Below, piece by piece: positions 1 to 11,270 of a stretch of DNA of 64,000 nt. The position numbers were made by a program, and so were the translations under genes. Numbering within the stretch: position 1 is the first letter of the stretch; each line of letters begins with the position of its first letter. Source of the stretch: Dysidea avara (taxonomy: Eukaryota; Porifera; Demospongiae; Dictyoceratida; Dysideidae); NCBI RefSeq assembly GCF_963678975.1, contig NC_089274.1:20731133-20795132 (forward strand), written 5' to 3'. Under the pieces are notes generated by a model. The model was not told the origin of the DNA, made no database searches, and worked only from the letters and a program-made list of their open reading frames with translations.

Positions 1-579
1 AGCATATGCCCCATCAACCTAATGGATATTATGACGATTGACACTTGTTAATACTGTTGAACCTCACTTAGCAGCCACCTATTTAATAATACCACCCGTC
101 ACCTCCAGGGGGGTAGCTAGGGCATGACATCACGATAATTGCATGACTACATTTTGCCATAGGGTGCAGTTCTAGTAAACCGTGAAGTTTAGCGCTGTCA
201 AAAATGGCATGTAGAAATTGTTTCATCTACTGAGTTCCAGAAATAATATGGTAAACTTCGCAATAGAACATTATTAAGAATAAATTCTGATCCTATTTTC
301 AGTTACCCAATCCAATTAAACTTACACAGCATTATGACATCATGTCCTACCCCCCACCTCTGTCAGGTACCAAACACTGTCAAGGTGTACTTCATGACTT
401 TATTAACATGGCCATCTCATTATTGAGAGACCATTATATGGTTCCAGAAGTTGCTCTATTCCAAATAACCCTAATACAGTGAGTGTTCATCTCCAATACA
501 CACCAATACATTTGATACACTACACTGCATTAGTGTGAAGTTGACATTAATAAGTTTGATAAATCTCCGTAGGGCTACT

Positions 580-3500
580 AGCTCCTTCATCAACAACAAC
601 AACACTAATACTATTAAACTTCACCTTTAGTACAGTTCCAGTAGAACAAAGCCCATCCTCAATCATGATGACATCACTCATAGAACACACCTCCTCTCCC
701 AACTCATCCGCCTTTTGTTCATCACTTGTCCGATGTCTCTTAGTACCTGCCCTAGCAACCGGTGGTGGTGGCTGCTGTGTGCTGTGATGCATATAGTAAC
801 TCAACAAGTTGCTATAATAGCAGCATGTGTACATGTCACACACACACACACAAACATTATACAGACACACATTGTACCACATGTTAATACATGTAGATAT
901 CACACCTCAAATGTTACAAGCACACACTTACGTACCTTGGACTAGAAGACTGTTGCTCAATGAACAATTTGAACCGATACTTCTCATGTAGTGAAAACAC
1001 AGATTCCTGCAACACTCCAACTACTGGACAACTGTGCTTCATTATAATAGCCTTCATGCCAACACTACACAGTGGGCGTGACCTCATCATTACCTAATAA
1101 GGCAATTACTATACTGGAACAGTGATGTCACTATCTCCACCTTGTCCCCTTCTTTGATCTCTTTGTGATCACAACTGCGGCTACTCAAGCGATCTTCCTG
1201 CCATTTCTCCAGCTGCTGTTTCTGCTCACCAAAAGGTAGTACACCCCTAAGGCTCTATCTTACACCACACACACTAACAACAGCTGCTACTCACCACCAA
1301 TAAATCTTGCCACTATTAGTGAGCACTGCAGAGAACAGGCAGCTGGTGTGAAGGGAGCTGACTCCTTGACAACCATCAATTAGTAGTCTACAAGGATGCT
1401 CCAACAGGCTGGTTGATGATGCCACTGTCTCATCGTAAAATACTGCAAACTATAAATGCGCTAGTAATCTGCAGTGTGTGCTGTGCATGTACTGTACACG
1501 GTAGCATATGCATGTATGTGTGTGACTGATTGACTGTTTATGTTTACAAAAATGAGGCTTGATGAGTGTGCATGTGCATCTGTTGTGAGGCAGTATAGCC
1601 AAGTGGCAACAGCATCAGCCTGGTAATCAAAAGGTTCCAATAATAGCCTAACAAGAGTAACAGTTTTGTTGCCCCACGGCAATACAGTGAAAGTGATGAC
1701 AAAAATGGCATTTTAGATGTCCACCCAAAGATGTTACCTTTAAAGATTGAGTTAAAACAGTCGCTCTGATGTAGTCAGCAGAAATCATTGTCACTAGCTC
1801 CCCAGTCAGCCCCATTTGCTCACTACGTGGGTGTCGGGAGTGTCCCTTCTAAAGTGTACACGTGAAACACTATGAGCAAACACACACAGACAGTACCTTG
1901 TATGGTGTAGCACTGTTCCATTTCCACTGACACAATTGGCCATTGATAGCAACCGCTACCAATTCAGAATAAAGAGCTGCAATATGTGTGAATGTCAACT
2001 CCTCGCCATCCTATGAAAAAGCACAAATAATGGAGCCAAAAATAATTAAGAGCACAAATTGCACAAAAATAAATGATCACCATTGGCAACACAATTCAAT
2101 ACCTGGTAGCTAAGAAACTCAATATCGCCATGGTAATGTAGGTGAGATGATGATGATGCAGCCCCAGCAGATGACTTCGATGATTTTTTCTTTTTCTTCT
2201 TCCCAGCTTGACTGGATGCTGCTGCTGCACTGCTACTGTACAGCTGCTCCTCTTCGTGGTACTGCACACACTTGTAATTAACACAATAGCATACAATATT
2301 AATATCCCCATACCCTACGAAGAGCAGTGGTCATAGCTCCTTCAATGGCTGAAGTTTCATCATCCATTACAGCAATACGATGACTGGCACCACTGCTGGC
2401 CAGGAATGACAGCAACTCATCTGAAACAACATGTATCTCTCACAATGAGTATTAATCAGTCATTCACACATTATACTGTTTGTATACTACAGAACAGTTA
2501 CCACAACAACAGCATAAAAGCTGTATGTACTGCAGCCCATACAGTAGTTCTACAATTCAGAGTAATAGCAGGTATACCAAAACTTTATCAGTTAGGTGAC
2601 GAATACATTGGGTCAAGGGGCTTTAACAAGAGCATTTATATGTGGCTACAAGCCTGAGATTTAGTTGGGCAACTAGCTATAACCTGAAAATTTGATAAGC
2701 AATTACCAGTATGAGAATTTGTTAGGCAATCACAAACAGTATAGTCTTGATCAGCTGGATGTCAATGGAAAAGTAGATTAGTGGGGTTTTTTTTGTATGT
2801 ACATAGAATATAGTATGTTCACATTGAGCTGAATCCTGAAAAACAACTAAAAATTAAAAAGTGCATTTTTTTCTCAACAGAGTTAACATTTCAGCCAACC
2901 AGATGATTATTGGTAACGGCAAGTGTCAACAACAAACACGTACAGTTTGGCTCCGTTACAAGTTCGGGAAAGGGCTGTACTGGACACTGTGCTTATATGG
3001 CTTCCCCACAGGAAATGTATTGTGAAAAATTTGATTGGCTGTAAATATTATGTCAAACATTTGAACAAAAAGATTTTGAAATATTTTTAGCGGGTCAAGC
3101 AGTACTACAAATGAGCCAAATTTCAAGATCGTATGTAATTGCATCCACGAGTTATTAAATGTTTTTGAGGATTCAGCTCAACGTGAACATACTATAGTGG
3201 GGAAAAGTCCATTTGCACATCCTGTCACACACATATCAACCCAACATCCTAATGTCAAGTGGTACCTCCTGAAGGAATGACTGGAAGAGATTCTTCACCA
3301 TCTTGTTCGTCAGCAGGTGGCACATCATCTTCATGACTCAGTAGATTGTTGACGGCCAAGTTGACATCAAGGTTCTACCATCACACAAAGTACACATGAT
3401 GTAATCAATATGTCACTAACTGTTCTCATTAATTCTCTTCTGACCATATCTCGGCTTTTCCCCTGAAGTACATTCATTGCCTAGTAAGGTAAAAGTGATG

Positions 3501-4551
3501 TAAACTAGTCACAACATGTAATATCACCTGATCCACAAGCTCTTCAGGGACTTCTCCAGTTCCAGATAATGCCCCCCAACGTTCCATCATGGCCCGACGT
3601 TCCCTAGATCTCATTATGGGTCTCAGTCGATGGTAACTAGGGCTACTCCTTGACGATCTGCTGGCTTGAAGCTCAGCACTCAATCTGCTACAAGAAATGA
3701 GACTTCCAAGTAAAATGGTACCAAGAATTATGGCCCATTTTTATTATAATATAAGGATAGAGGTAAAAATGCATGAAGCCAGGCCTGTTGGGACCAAAAT
3801 ATTAATACACATTTTTTTCTTTCAATTCAGAGAGTTTGTAAAAGAAGTTTCACTGTAGTGGAAATAATCAAGCAGTATGGCAGTACTGTTTAGTAGGGTT
3901 CCCCATAAAGTGATTCGCATATTGTACCATGATCCTTGGCTCAAGATACAGTCACAGCCTCATGTGTATTTAAAGCTTTGCTCTAACAAAAGAAGGTGCA
4001 GTGTAGGGTTCCAGTGATAAAAAAATAGCGAAACAAGAGGTGATGGTAGCTATGAGGGAAATTCCTACTTGACATTGTAGCAATGTGGGAAAATCCCTAC
4101 TTTGGCACTGAAATGATAGTGAAACACACCAATTTAGTAGCCACATTGCCACAATGCCAAGTAAGGGTTTTCCGCCATCATCTCTTGTTTCATTACTCTT
4201 TATCACTGGAACCCTACTCAATTTTTATTAATATTTTAAACTGCACTAGTCTCTCCCATCTCACTATAACAACCATGTCAAGCAAGTCCAAAACATAACT
4301 AAAGATCTCATTAATAAGACCATTCCTTTATAATGGGTATATTGTTCTTCCCATAGCACCCTAGTAACTTTATGCAGTAAAAGCTTAAAATTTCAATTGT
4401 TCAGCACACTACATCACATAATTATGGTACCATACCTGACCATAGCTGGGCTATGTGACTCTTGAGAAGGCTCTGGTGTGTTACGATCTTCATCACTGCA
4501 CACTTCCTCCGTACTGGGCTGTCCTAACCTCTGCCGACACACACGACCATC
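580..4551 (-). CDS. UBR5: UBR5/EDD1/hyd HECT-type E3 ubiquitin ligase, N-terminal half (partial)
   Basis: UBR5 is a very large nuclear E3 ligase of the N-degron and DNA-damage pathways. Coding exons read on the minus strand at about 4551-4436, 3687-3528, 3480-3421, 3374-3266, 2420-2314, 2261-2103, 2010-1897, 1849-1738, 1449-1295, 1246-1132, 1093-936 and 782-580. The first gives DGRVCR, as in the human N-terminus. The next three form the UBA domain (PEELVDQ, VLQGKSRDMVRREL, NLDVNLAVNNLLS). Later exons match the human RCC1-like region: AALYSELVAV, QWKWNSATPYK, IRATVLTQ, YDETVASS, IYWWGVLPF. Serine- and lysine-rich linkers are longer than expected. One intron (1094-1131) is only 38 bp. The 3' border of the exon near 580 is unclear. 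The UBR box, PABC/MLLE and HECT domains must lie left of the window. The exon for roughly the first 60 residues was not found upstream. Identification is firm; exon borders are read by eye. Confidence 0.93.
1586..1662 (+). repeat. tRNA-derived SINE head, truncated
   Basis: Inside a UBR5 intron lies a tRNA-like segment. It has a box A-like TAGCCAAGTGGCAACAGC, then AGCCTGGTAATCAAAAGG, and a weak box B-like GGTTCCAATAATAGCC. The AGCCTGGTAATCA part closely resembles the GGCCTGGTAATCAGG of the SINE at 60185. No tail or target duplication is clear, so it is probably a truncated old copy. Confidence 0.45.
2811..3194. mobile_element. Tc1/mariner-like MITE flanked by TA
   Basis: A 384-bp non-autonomous element in a UBR5 intron. 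The left end begins TAGTATGTTCACATTGAGCT and the right end is its inverse with one mismatch in the first 28 bases (GTTGAGCT instead of ATTGAGCT). A TA dinucleotide flanks each end, as for Tc1/mariner insertions. The interior has no credible transposase reading frame. The family assignment rests only on the TA flanks and the inverted repeat. Confidence 0.8.
4006..4214. mobile_element. Foldback MITE, family 1, copy a
   Basis: A 209-bp palindromic element in the 5' part of UBR5. The outer arms are GGGTTCCAGTGATA and its inverse TATCACTGGAACCC. The inner arm holds GAAACAAGAGGTGATGGTAG and its inverse. The arms extend nearly to the centre, so the transcript would form one long hairpin. A second copy of the same family lies at 5935-6177. 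Confidence 0.78.
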
Positions 4552-4797
4552 CTACAGTAGCAAACAAATACATTGTTATGTATGGCATATCAAACTTCAC
4601 AAATTCTCAAATGTTATGTAGCATGTGCACAGTGTAAACAGGTTGGTGAGATTATCAGATGTGGTTAGCCAGTACATCATAGGGGACCACACTGTATTGC
4701 TGAATGTAGTAAGCTTGTTGCACCCATTGACATTCCTAGTCTCCTACTGTGACATGTCACAAGTGGTTTAAGGAATAGTAGCAGTTTATTGTACATG

Positions 4798-4816
4798 TGA
4801 CTGTTCTATTAGATTA
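4798..4816 (+). repeat. Dispersed 19-nt motif, single copy
   Basis: GACTGTTCTATTAGATTAT is a one-off match to the recurrent motif GACTGCTCTATTAGAGTAT seen in other introns of this window (17697, 34933, 55339, 55871, 58348). Function unknown. Confidence 0.4.
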
Positions 4817-4960
4817 TTGTACATGGCTGTTTAGGGCAGCATCTTGATCTTCTGCTTGCAGATCCCAAGTGAGCCTCTAGTAAGGTATCCCAACATGGTA
4901 CATACAATTAAGGGGTGTGGTCACTATACTGTATTTTCTGCAGTGAAACCTAGTGCAACA

Positions 4961-5233
4961 AGTACAGAAAAATTTTTTTTAACTAGAGTAGGACCATAGC
5001 CATTGATAAAAAATACTGAAACAAGCTGGGGTAGTGCACAATATTAAATCATAGTAAAACAATAAGAAGTGTTATATTCCTACTGTGCATTTCCATTATG
5101 GTATCTTGAGTACAGTAGGGATATAACACTTTTTATTGTTTTAAGGTGATTTAATGTCATGCACTACTCCATCTTGTTTCAGTACTTTTTATCGATGTGC
5201 TATGGTCCCTACTCTACTCAATTTTTTGTGTAC
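4961..5233. mobile_element. Foldback MITE, family 2, complete copy
   Basis: A 273-bp palindrome. Left outer arm GTACAGAAAAATTTTTTTT then AACTAGAGTAGGACCATAG; right outer arm is the inverse, ending in AATTTTTTGTGTAC. The inner arm is TACTGAAACAAGCTGG with its inverse near 5170. Half copies of the same family occur at 12590-12712 and 18786-18895. No protein is encoded. Confidence 0.8.
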
Positions 5234-5934
5234 TTGTTTGTTAACTTTTGTTGTAAAATAAAATTATTACGACTGGTAAACCCACGCATGCTGCATCAAA
5301 AGAAAGAAATAGGGCGCTGCATGTGGCACCTCAGCTATCAACTATTGTCTGAAAAGTGAATTATCCATTACGCTTTGTTGTCAGCTATGTTCAACCCGAT
5401 ACACAGCATTACGAATCAAGAACTGTTTGAAAAGCACCTCTGCAATCAAAATAGCCACTATGAAAAATACAGACAATTTCTGTTACGAAGGGAAGCCACC
5501 GCCAAATCAACACCTTTCGCTGTCATATGAATGGGACACAAAGGAGGACACTGGTAAGTCTATGAAGAATTCATTGTATATACTGTGGTATGCCAAAAGA
5601 AGCGACGTCGAACAGTGAAAAAATCAAGCCTGTAGCCTCAGTCGTTATCAAGTTACACTTGTCTGAAGGCATCAGTCTCAGTCAATTACTCAGTCAGTCA
5701 GTAGAAAATTCTGTTTAATAAAATTTTGTTAAAAACTCCTTAGCAACTTGTTGAAAGTGTTTCGAGCCGATATGAAGGCTTGTTTGGCCTAACCAATACT
5801 GCTTCATCATTGTCAGGGAAAAGTGAAGCTGGGTTTTGGGTGATGTTTTTTCATGGGCCACTCCCAAACCTTTCAGTTTGTAGTCCCTACTATATACAGC
5901 TATCATACTGTATGATAACAAAGTTATTAATTTA
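5234..5934. repeat. Dispersed about 700-bp repeat following a foldback head
   Basis: This block continues directly from the foldback at 4961-5233. A diverged copy at 53595-55240 likewise follows a foldback (53362-53594). Shared landmarks, in order, are GACTGGTAAACCCACGC, CATCAAAAGAAAG, TCAGCTATGTTCAACCCG, ATGGGACACAAAGGAGGAC, GTGGTATGCCAAAAG and CAACTCAGTC-like AGTCAGTCAGTAGAAAATTC. Parts recur in reverse orientation near 26240-26480 and 36000-36540. It has no convincing reading frame. It may be the body of a non-autonomous element whose 5' end is the foldback. Confidence 0.6.
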
Positions 5935-6177
5935 AAAATGAAGTGCGTTTTGAGCAATAAAAAAGTAGTGAAACAAGAGATGATGGTAACTATGCAGGAA
6001 AATCCCTACTTGGTATTGTAGCAATGTGTAAAAATCCCTAAATTGCCATGTCTTCACCATCTTTTAAATGCCAAAGTAGGGATTTTCCCACATTGCTACA
6101 ATGCCAAGTAGGGATATTCCCTCATAGCTACCATCATCTCTTGTTTCACTACTTTTTATCACTGGAACTTCATTTTC
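5935..6177. mobile_element. Foldback MITE, family 1, copy b
   Basis: A palindrome of about 240 bp whose right arm TTTCACTACTTTTTATCACT and inner TGCCAAGTAGGGATATTCCC match the element at 4006-4214. The left arm is more decayed. It abuts the dispersed repeat to its left, so this whole 4.9-6.2 kb stretch is a nest of repeats. Confidence 0.72.
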
Positions 6178-6209
6178 AAATTGCACTAGTTTTTTAAATT
6201 TGTCGCCTT

Positions 6210-7040
6210 CATATTACGGTTTCCTGGCATGAATAAGAAGAGGACCACTTAATTGGAGATAATAGGAATAACAAAGCGCAGAAAGTAGACATCCATCGGA
6301 ACCACAAAAGGCACATTCCACCCGTGAGTTGGTTGTGACATAAAATGGTGGCCATGTGTTGCTTTGTTTGGCCTCTAGTCTTGTGACTGTGATTAGGCAG
6401 TGAGGCAGGCAAACCAAAACCCGGGTTTTGATGATTTTTTTTATTAAAATTCTAGCCTTTAAGTGTTTTCTTTTTATTAGATAGTGAATGGAGTAAGATT
6501 AACTGATTTCGTTGCGTATGATTTTTCTATGATGGTTTTCAGACGCGGCATTGCTTAGGGGGACACTACTAAATTGTACTACCACACTGTTTGATAAGTG
6601 TAGCTGTCCCTTCTTATGAGTATAAAGCACTTCAAAGCATTTTGTTATATAATAAAGTGTTAATACAAAAATTAACCCCTCAGTATGGTTTCCTTACATG
6701 AAGAAAACAAGAAAACCTGGAGATGAAAGGCAAAGCCAAGGTGCAGAGAACAGATATTTGTTGGAACCACAAAAGGGCACATGAGTTTATTGTTACATAA
6801 AAAGGCAGTTAGGTGATGCATTGTTTAGCCTCTAGTCTTTTGACTATGGTCAGGAAGGCAGGCAAACAAACAGAAAGGATTTTGGAAACTTTCTTTATAA
6901 AGTGATTCTGTAATTAGATGTAGACTCTTCCTTGAAGCAACTTTTCAGCATGCAAAATATTTCTATGATTTGTAATGGCAGCATTAAGAGGGGGACACAT
7001 TTTGTTAGGGGAATGTACAGTACAGTGTTGTGCTGCCTCA
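6210..7040. repeat. Diverged tandem duplication of an approximately 400-bp unit
   Basis: Two diverged units start near 6210 and 6680. Shared words in the same order are GGTTTCCT, GGAACCACAAAAGG(G)CACAT, GTTACATAAAA/GTGACATAAAA, GCCTCTAGTCTT, GCAGGCAAAC, TTTCTATGAT, and finally a GGGGGACACA block. The copies differ by many substitutions, so the duplication is old. No gene is recognised; a 168-codon open frame from 6975 starts in the second unit but resembles no family I know. Confidence 0.6.
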
Positions 7041-7629
7041 CACTTTATTGCACCTGTAGTGGTAGTCCACATGCCCTCCACCACACAGCAACTTGTGTCA
7101 ACGGCAGCTGATGGTCTATGGATTTTGTTTGACATGACTAGATTTTACAAGGCTTTCCAAAGTTCAAAACTTTGCTCCAGCCCCCCTGTTTTACAAATCT
7201 GTGCAGTTCATGTCACTTTACTACAGCTTAATAGGCAGTACAGTACTATAGAATTCGTAGATTGCAGAATAAAAGTGCTATTGAATGGTCACCAGACGCA
7301 TCACACCAAATGCACCTCATCCATCCAACCCATGTGTGCTATTTATGTCTACAACTCACATCTAGCAGGAGTGCCAACTGTGAATCTGATACGACACACT
7401 CCTTCACGTGATGCCTCTTCAACAACGGCTGTAAACTGGATCCCTGGCTACATGAAAACATCAAGTGTATACTATAATTAGCCCATTAATTTTACCTATC
7501 ACTGCTAGAAGACTTCGCAATCCACTTGAGCCTACCACAAGTCACATCATTTACTTGAGAAAACCATTTACAATGTACCTTCGAAGTAGCTGGTGTTCAC
7601 ATTTCGCTTGGATAGACGTAGAAGTGATA

Positions 7630-7902
7630 TTAGGTGTCGGTTGAACGAAACAATATGCGCTGGACATGAGTATCCCTCAACACTACATAATAAAGTGCAT
7701 TATTTCGAAAAATCAAATTTGGTGTGCTACCTAGCGCCGCCCGCCCCAAAAACATGCCGGAAACTAATGCAATGAGCTTAAATACGGTGTAGGGCGTAAC
7801 CATGCTTCTGTATAGGGAGAGCAGTGAAGCCACAACCTTAGATGGTTCCACCAATCCCAAACCACTTTCCCAAATAGGCAAACTCAGTAATTGCCAGCGC
7901 AA
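7630..7902 (-). mobile_element. Possible LINE reverse-transcriptase C-terminal relic
   Basis: A 90-codon open frame carries RWQLLSLPIWESGLGLVEPS. This resembles the LPxRxGGLGLxNP motif found after the RT domain in a retroelement family common in non-bilaterians. The same family typically also carries the Cys-His plus endonuclease tail present at 42602-43267. Flanks have no other recognisable LINE coding sequence, so this is at most a short old fragment. Confidence 0.38.
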
Positions 7903-10204
7903 ATATTGACTTTGCGCTTAATCAGTTGTTAGTAGCTAGGTGTCCGATCAGTTAAGGTTGGAAGGAAACTTGCATTGATCACTGTGTCTAAAGTTTTAAA
8001 AAGATGAGAAATGGAAGTGTAGTATGGCACAAAAATGTCCACTTGCTTTGGATATATGAGGAAAAGGCAGCATGGGGTCACAGTTGAGATCTGGCAATGT
8101 CATATCAGTTCATCTTGAAAACAAAATATCTGACAAAATCATCAGTACCAATAGCAGAACCTGAAGTATCATCGTCCATCGCTACAAACATAACTCCAGT
8201 AGCTACCTTGAAAACATGTATAACTTGAACTATTCTTCAGGACTGAGGAAGTATTAATGTAGTATCCATATTCAGTACAATGTAACAACAAATCATCCCA
8301 CCATCGATGGAGATCTCGAAGAGAGCCACTGGTCAAGCACCTTCTGCATACCGTATGGAATGAGTGTTCAATTATGAATTAAAGGCAAAACTCCCAGAGC
8401 ATACATTGGCGTACCATTGGGTTCACCTCAGTTGAAAAAAATGGATTCACCATCAACAAAAGTTCCACAGAACTTCGATATGTATTAATCAATGGTATGG
8501 AATCGATGGTATCCATAACAACTATATAATAGTGAAGGCGTGAATGAAGCCAAGTCTGATAAGCTGAATTAGAGGCAAGAGACCTGCCACTGTCAGGATA
8601 ATTGAGGTATGGGAAACTGTGTGCACTTGTCTACTATCTAATAGATTGTTGATGTCCTGAGCTGTTAAACTGATTGCAATTTATGCAGTTGTGGTCTAGC
8701 AATAGTATATGTGCAATAGTCTCATATGGCATAGACCATACGTATATTTTAGGTACAGGGGCTTATCGCTTTCAGTATAAGCAAAAACTCGTCATTGTGC
8801 CAAACACCTAGCTGTTACACAAACTCAAAAAACCATCTAAAGCTGCTGCATGGTGTGAGCTTTGAAACAGAGGCAGCATTTTCAAACAGTTTAGTCAGTT
8901 TATCATGGAGAGGAATGTCTTTGTGTACTTGCAAAGACTTGTACCTACAGAAAGTATATGCTTGTAGTGCTTGTCAAAACACATCATAGTGAATTGCATA
9001 AAAGCACTAAACAAGTTTATTACACTTTCCTCGGAAATATTGTCAAAAATTAATGATATTATTACACCACAAGTGACCAAATGAACAAGTAGCTATAGAG
9101 CATGGTAGCAGAGAAACTATATCATCAGAAAGTTCACCCCATGCAGTTCTTGAATATACAGTACCATTATTAACAACATGTCCAACAGTATATGCATGCA
9201 AGCAGATTTAGAAGTACCAAGCCCAGCAGATGTACCAAGTATGGTACCGAACACTGCCAGAATACCAAGTACTGCAGGATTACCAAACACCGCCCTACCC
9301 CTCTCTCTAGAAGACTCCTTATTGTAATTGTACGGTCTTTTCCAAATAAGACTAAATTAACACAAATTATGTAATATACATGATAGCAAAATTCCGATTG
9401 AGCATTATTACCACATTCTTGTATGCCAGTCAGCTACTGCTGAGATAAACCCATCCAATTAAAATGGTCTATTGATGTTTTATCGTCATTATTCTCTTAA
9501 CTGAGCTGTTCCTCTGCTACATGCAATGGTTAGCTGGTCACCAAAAAGCAGTATCTGTATTAATTTTGAGTCGTAAAATGTAAAATTTTTCTTCCTTCAA
9601 CAACAGCTTCAATAGTTGATTCATGTGTTGGGACACATATTGAAATAAACTTTCTAAAATCTCTGTCATATCTTTTAAGGTAGCTAAGTCTAGTGGCACC
9701 TATAAAATTAATATAGTTTTTAGATACATATAAAATGGTGCACATGAATCTGATAATTATTCCAATAATTGACTTCTACTTTTGATTCAGAGGACATTTT
9801 CCAGCAGCAAACATGCATGGTATGTAACCAAGCTCTTCTGATCTTTAAATTCTTTCATACGTTGAACCAATACCCTACGTTTTAACTGGTATGATAAGTA
9901 GCTATTATAAATACCTTTCAACTAGTACTTAAAATCGCTAAACAATAATTTCTGTAAATCACTTTGTGTTGGAAAAATTACTGCTGGGGAAAGTTCAACT
10001 GGTATCAATCCGATTTTGCTCTGCATATATGTATGGAAATAATGTAATGAATTAATGATCTTGTCTCTGATATGACCATCTAACATTTTTGTCAATATTG
10101 TCACCAATGTAACAATACAGTATCCACAAAGCTTCTGCTGGTTTGTTTCTAATTGATCATTGACAAGCGGTGATTCTGGATGCATGTTTTACTATGGTTT
10201 TCCA
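7903..10204. other. AT-rich stretch without a recognised gene
   Basis: No exon of a family I recognise is visible. At 9214-9296 an imperfect repeat of TACCAAG/TACCAAACACCGCC units (about 18-28 bp) would read as proline-rich VPSPADVPSMVPNTARIPST on the plus strand, but there is no start codon or continuation. An 87-codon minus-strand frame at 9922-10185 resembles nothing I know. Confidence 0.4.
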
Positions 10205-10425
10205 AGTTCTTGCAATGCAAAGCATCACGCGCTGTACAAGCATGTGTGTGCGTAGTTGTTCAACAGCGGATTTTTAGAGACGGCTACTAACTCACAGGAC
10301 TTTAAACATGCTTATGCATACAACTCGACAACCACAGAATATCACAGGTGTAGTTATGTACATTTAAAATAACTGCGCATACTCACACATTATTAGTGCA
10401 TGGCGCTTTGCATTGCAAGAATGTG
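10205..10425. repeat. Inverted repeat of about 220 bp
   Basis: TTCTTGCAATGCAAAGC near 10208 returns inverted near 10400-10420 (GCGCTTTGCATTGCAAGAA), with weaker pairing continuing inward. The right arm overlaps the candidate exon described next. This may be a small foldback element or one exon piece copied in inverse. Confidence 0.42.
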
Positions 10426-11270
10426 GAAAACCGCAGTACGACCAATCACCACCATCATCTTCAAATTCTTCACCACATGCATGCAGGATATCTACAACCA
10501 CTTCATGATTAGGGATTAAAACTTGGTGTGGTGAAATTACAATCCATGTCTTCACCATGCATGATCACCACATGCATTCTGAAAACAAACAATGAGACTT
10601 CACCAACACAATAATTATATACTACTGCATGTATTGAGTGCATCAACATTGTCATCACAATCACTGTCTGAACCTGTGAACAAAACTTTGCTGATCATCT
10701 ACAGTCATCTATGGGTGATGCGTATGGATTAAAATTTTCAAAGTACCATTTAGGTGGAAACTTACTGGATAGTATCTTTCATGTCATCTTTCCAAAAGTG
10801 CATACACCATTGCATTGTGACTTCTCTACTGAATAACATTAATTTTGTTGTTGATGGTAACTCACAAACCATAGCCTAAATGGCTGCAAGTATCTCAGTC
10901 TTGTAAATAAAAATTAGCATTTTACCTGTTTCTGACACCCGTTTCCATATAACAAGACAGATACAACTCTTTGAACATCTTGCTTTGAAAGAAAAGATTC
11001 CATCTGCAAATCAACTTATCATTTTCTGCATAATTGCTTCACTTTGCTGGGATACCAGCCATCTATACTTCCTCTGCATTGCTTCCAGCTCTTCCGGGGA
11101 GTTAGGTGTTCCCTCAATGGATAACATGACACATGCAGAGGCAGTCTACAGTATAATACAGTAGCAATTATCAGTCTCAAGTTTGCTGAGGTTCACAAAA
11201 TGCTTCAAGGATCTTCCTACGTACGTGTAGTTCTGTTATAGATGCAGATGTGAACAGATATATCAACCTA
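10364..11270 (-). pseudogene. Unrecognised possible multi-exon gene or gene relic
   Basis: Several exon-like blocks with plausible splice borders read on the minus strand. About 11152-11020 gives SIEGTPNSPEELEAMQRKYR followed by WLVSQQSEAIMQKMIS and a stop. About 11003-10927 gives MESFLSKQDVQRVVSVLLYG. About 10875-10767 gives VCELPSTTKLMLFSREV. About 10558-10364 gives WIVISPHQVLIPNHEVVVDI with CGEEFEDDGGDW. I cannot join them in one frame without stops, and I do not recognise the family. Codon texture looks protein-like, so a decayed gene, or a real gene whose borders I misread, are both possible. Confidence 0.3.

Noticed and set aside
6975-7481. A 168-codon plus-strand open frame
   Set aside because: The longest open frame in the intergenic block, but it begins within a decayed tandem duplication and has no recognisable domain or splice context.
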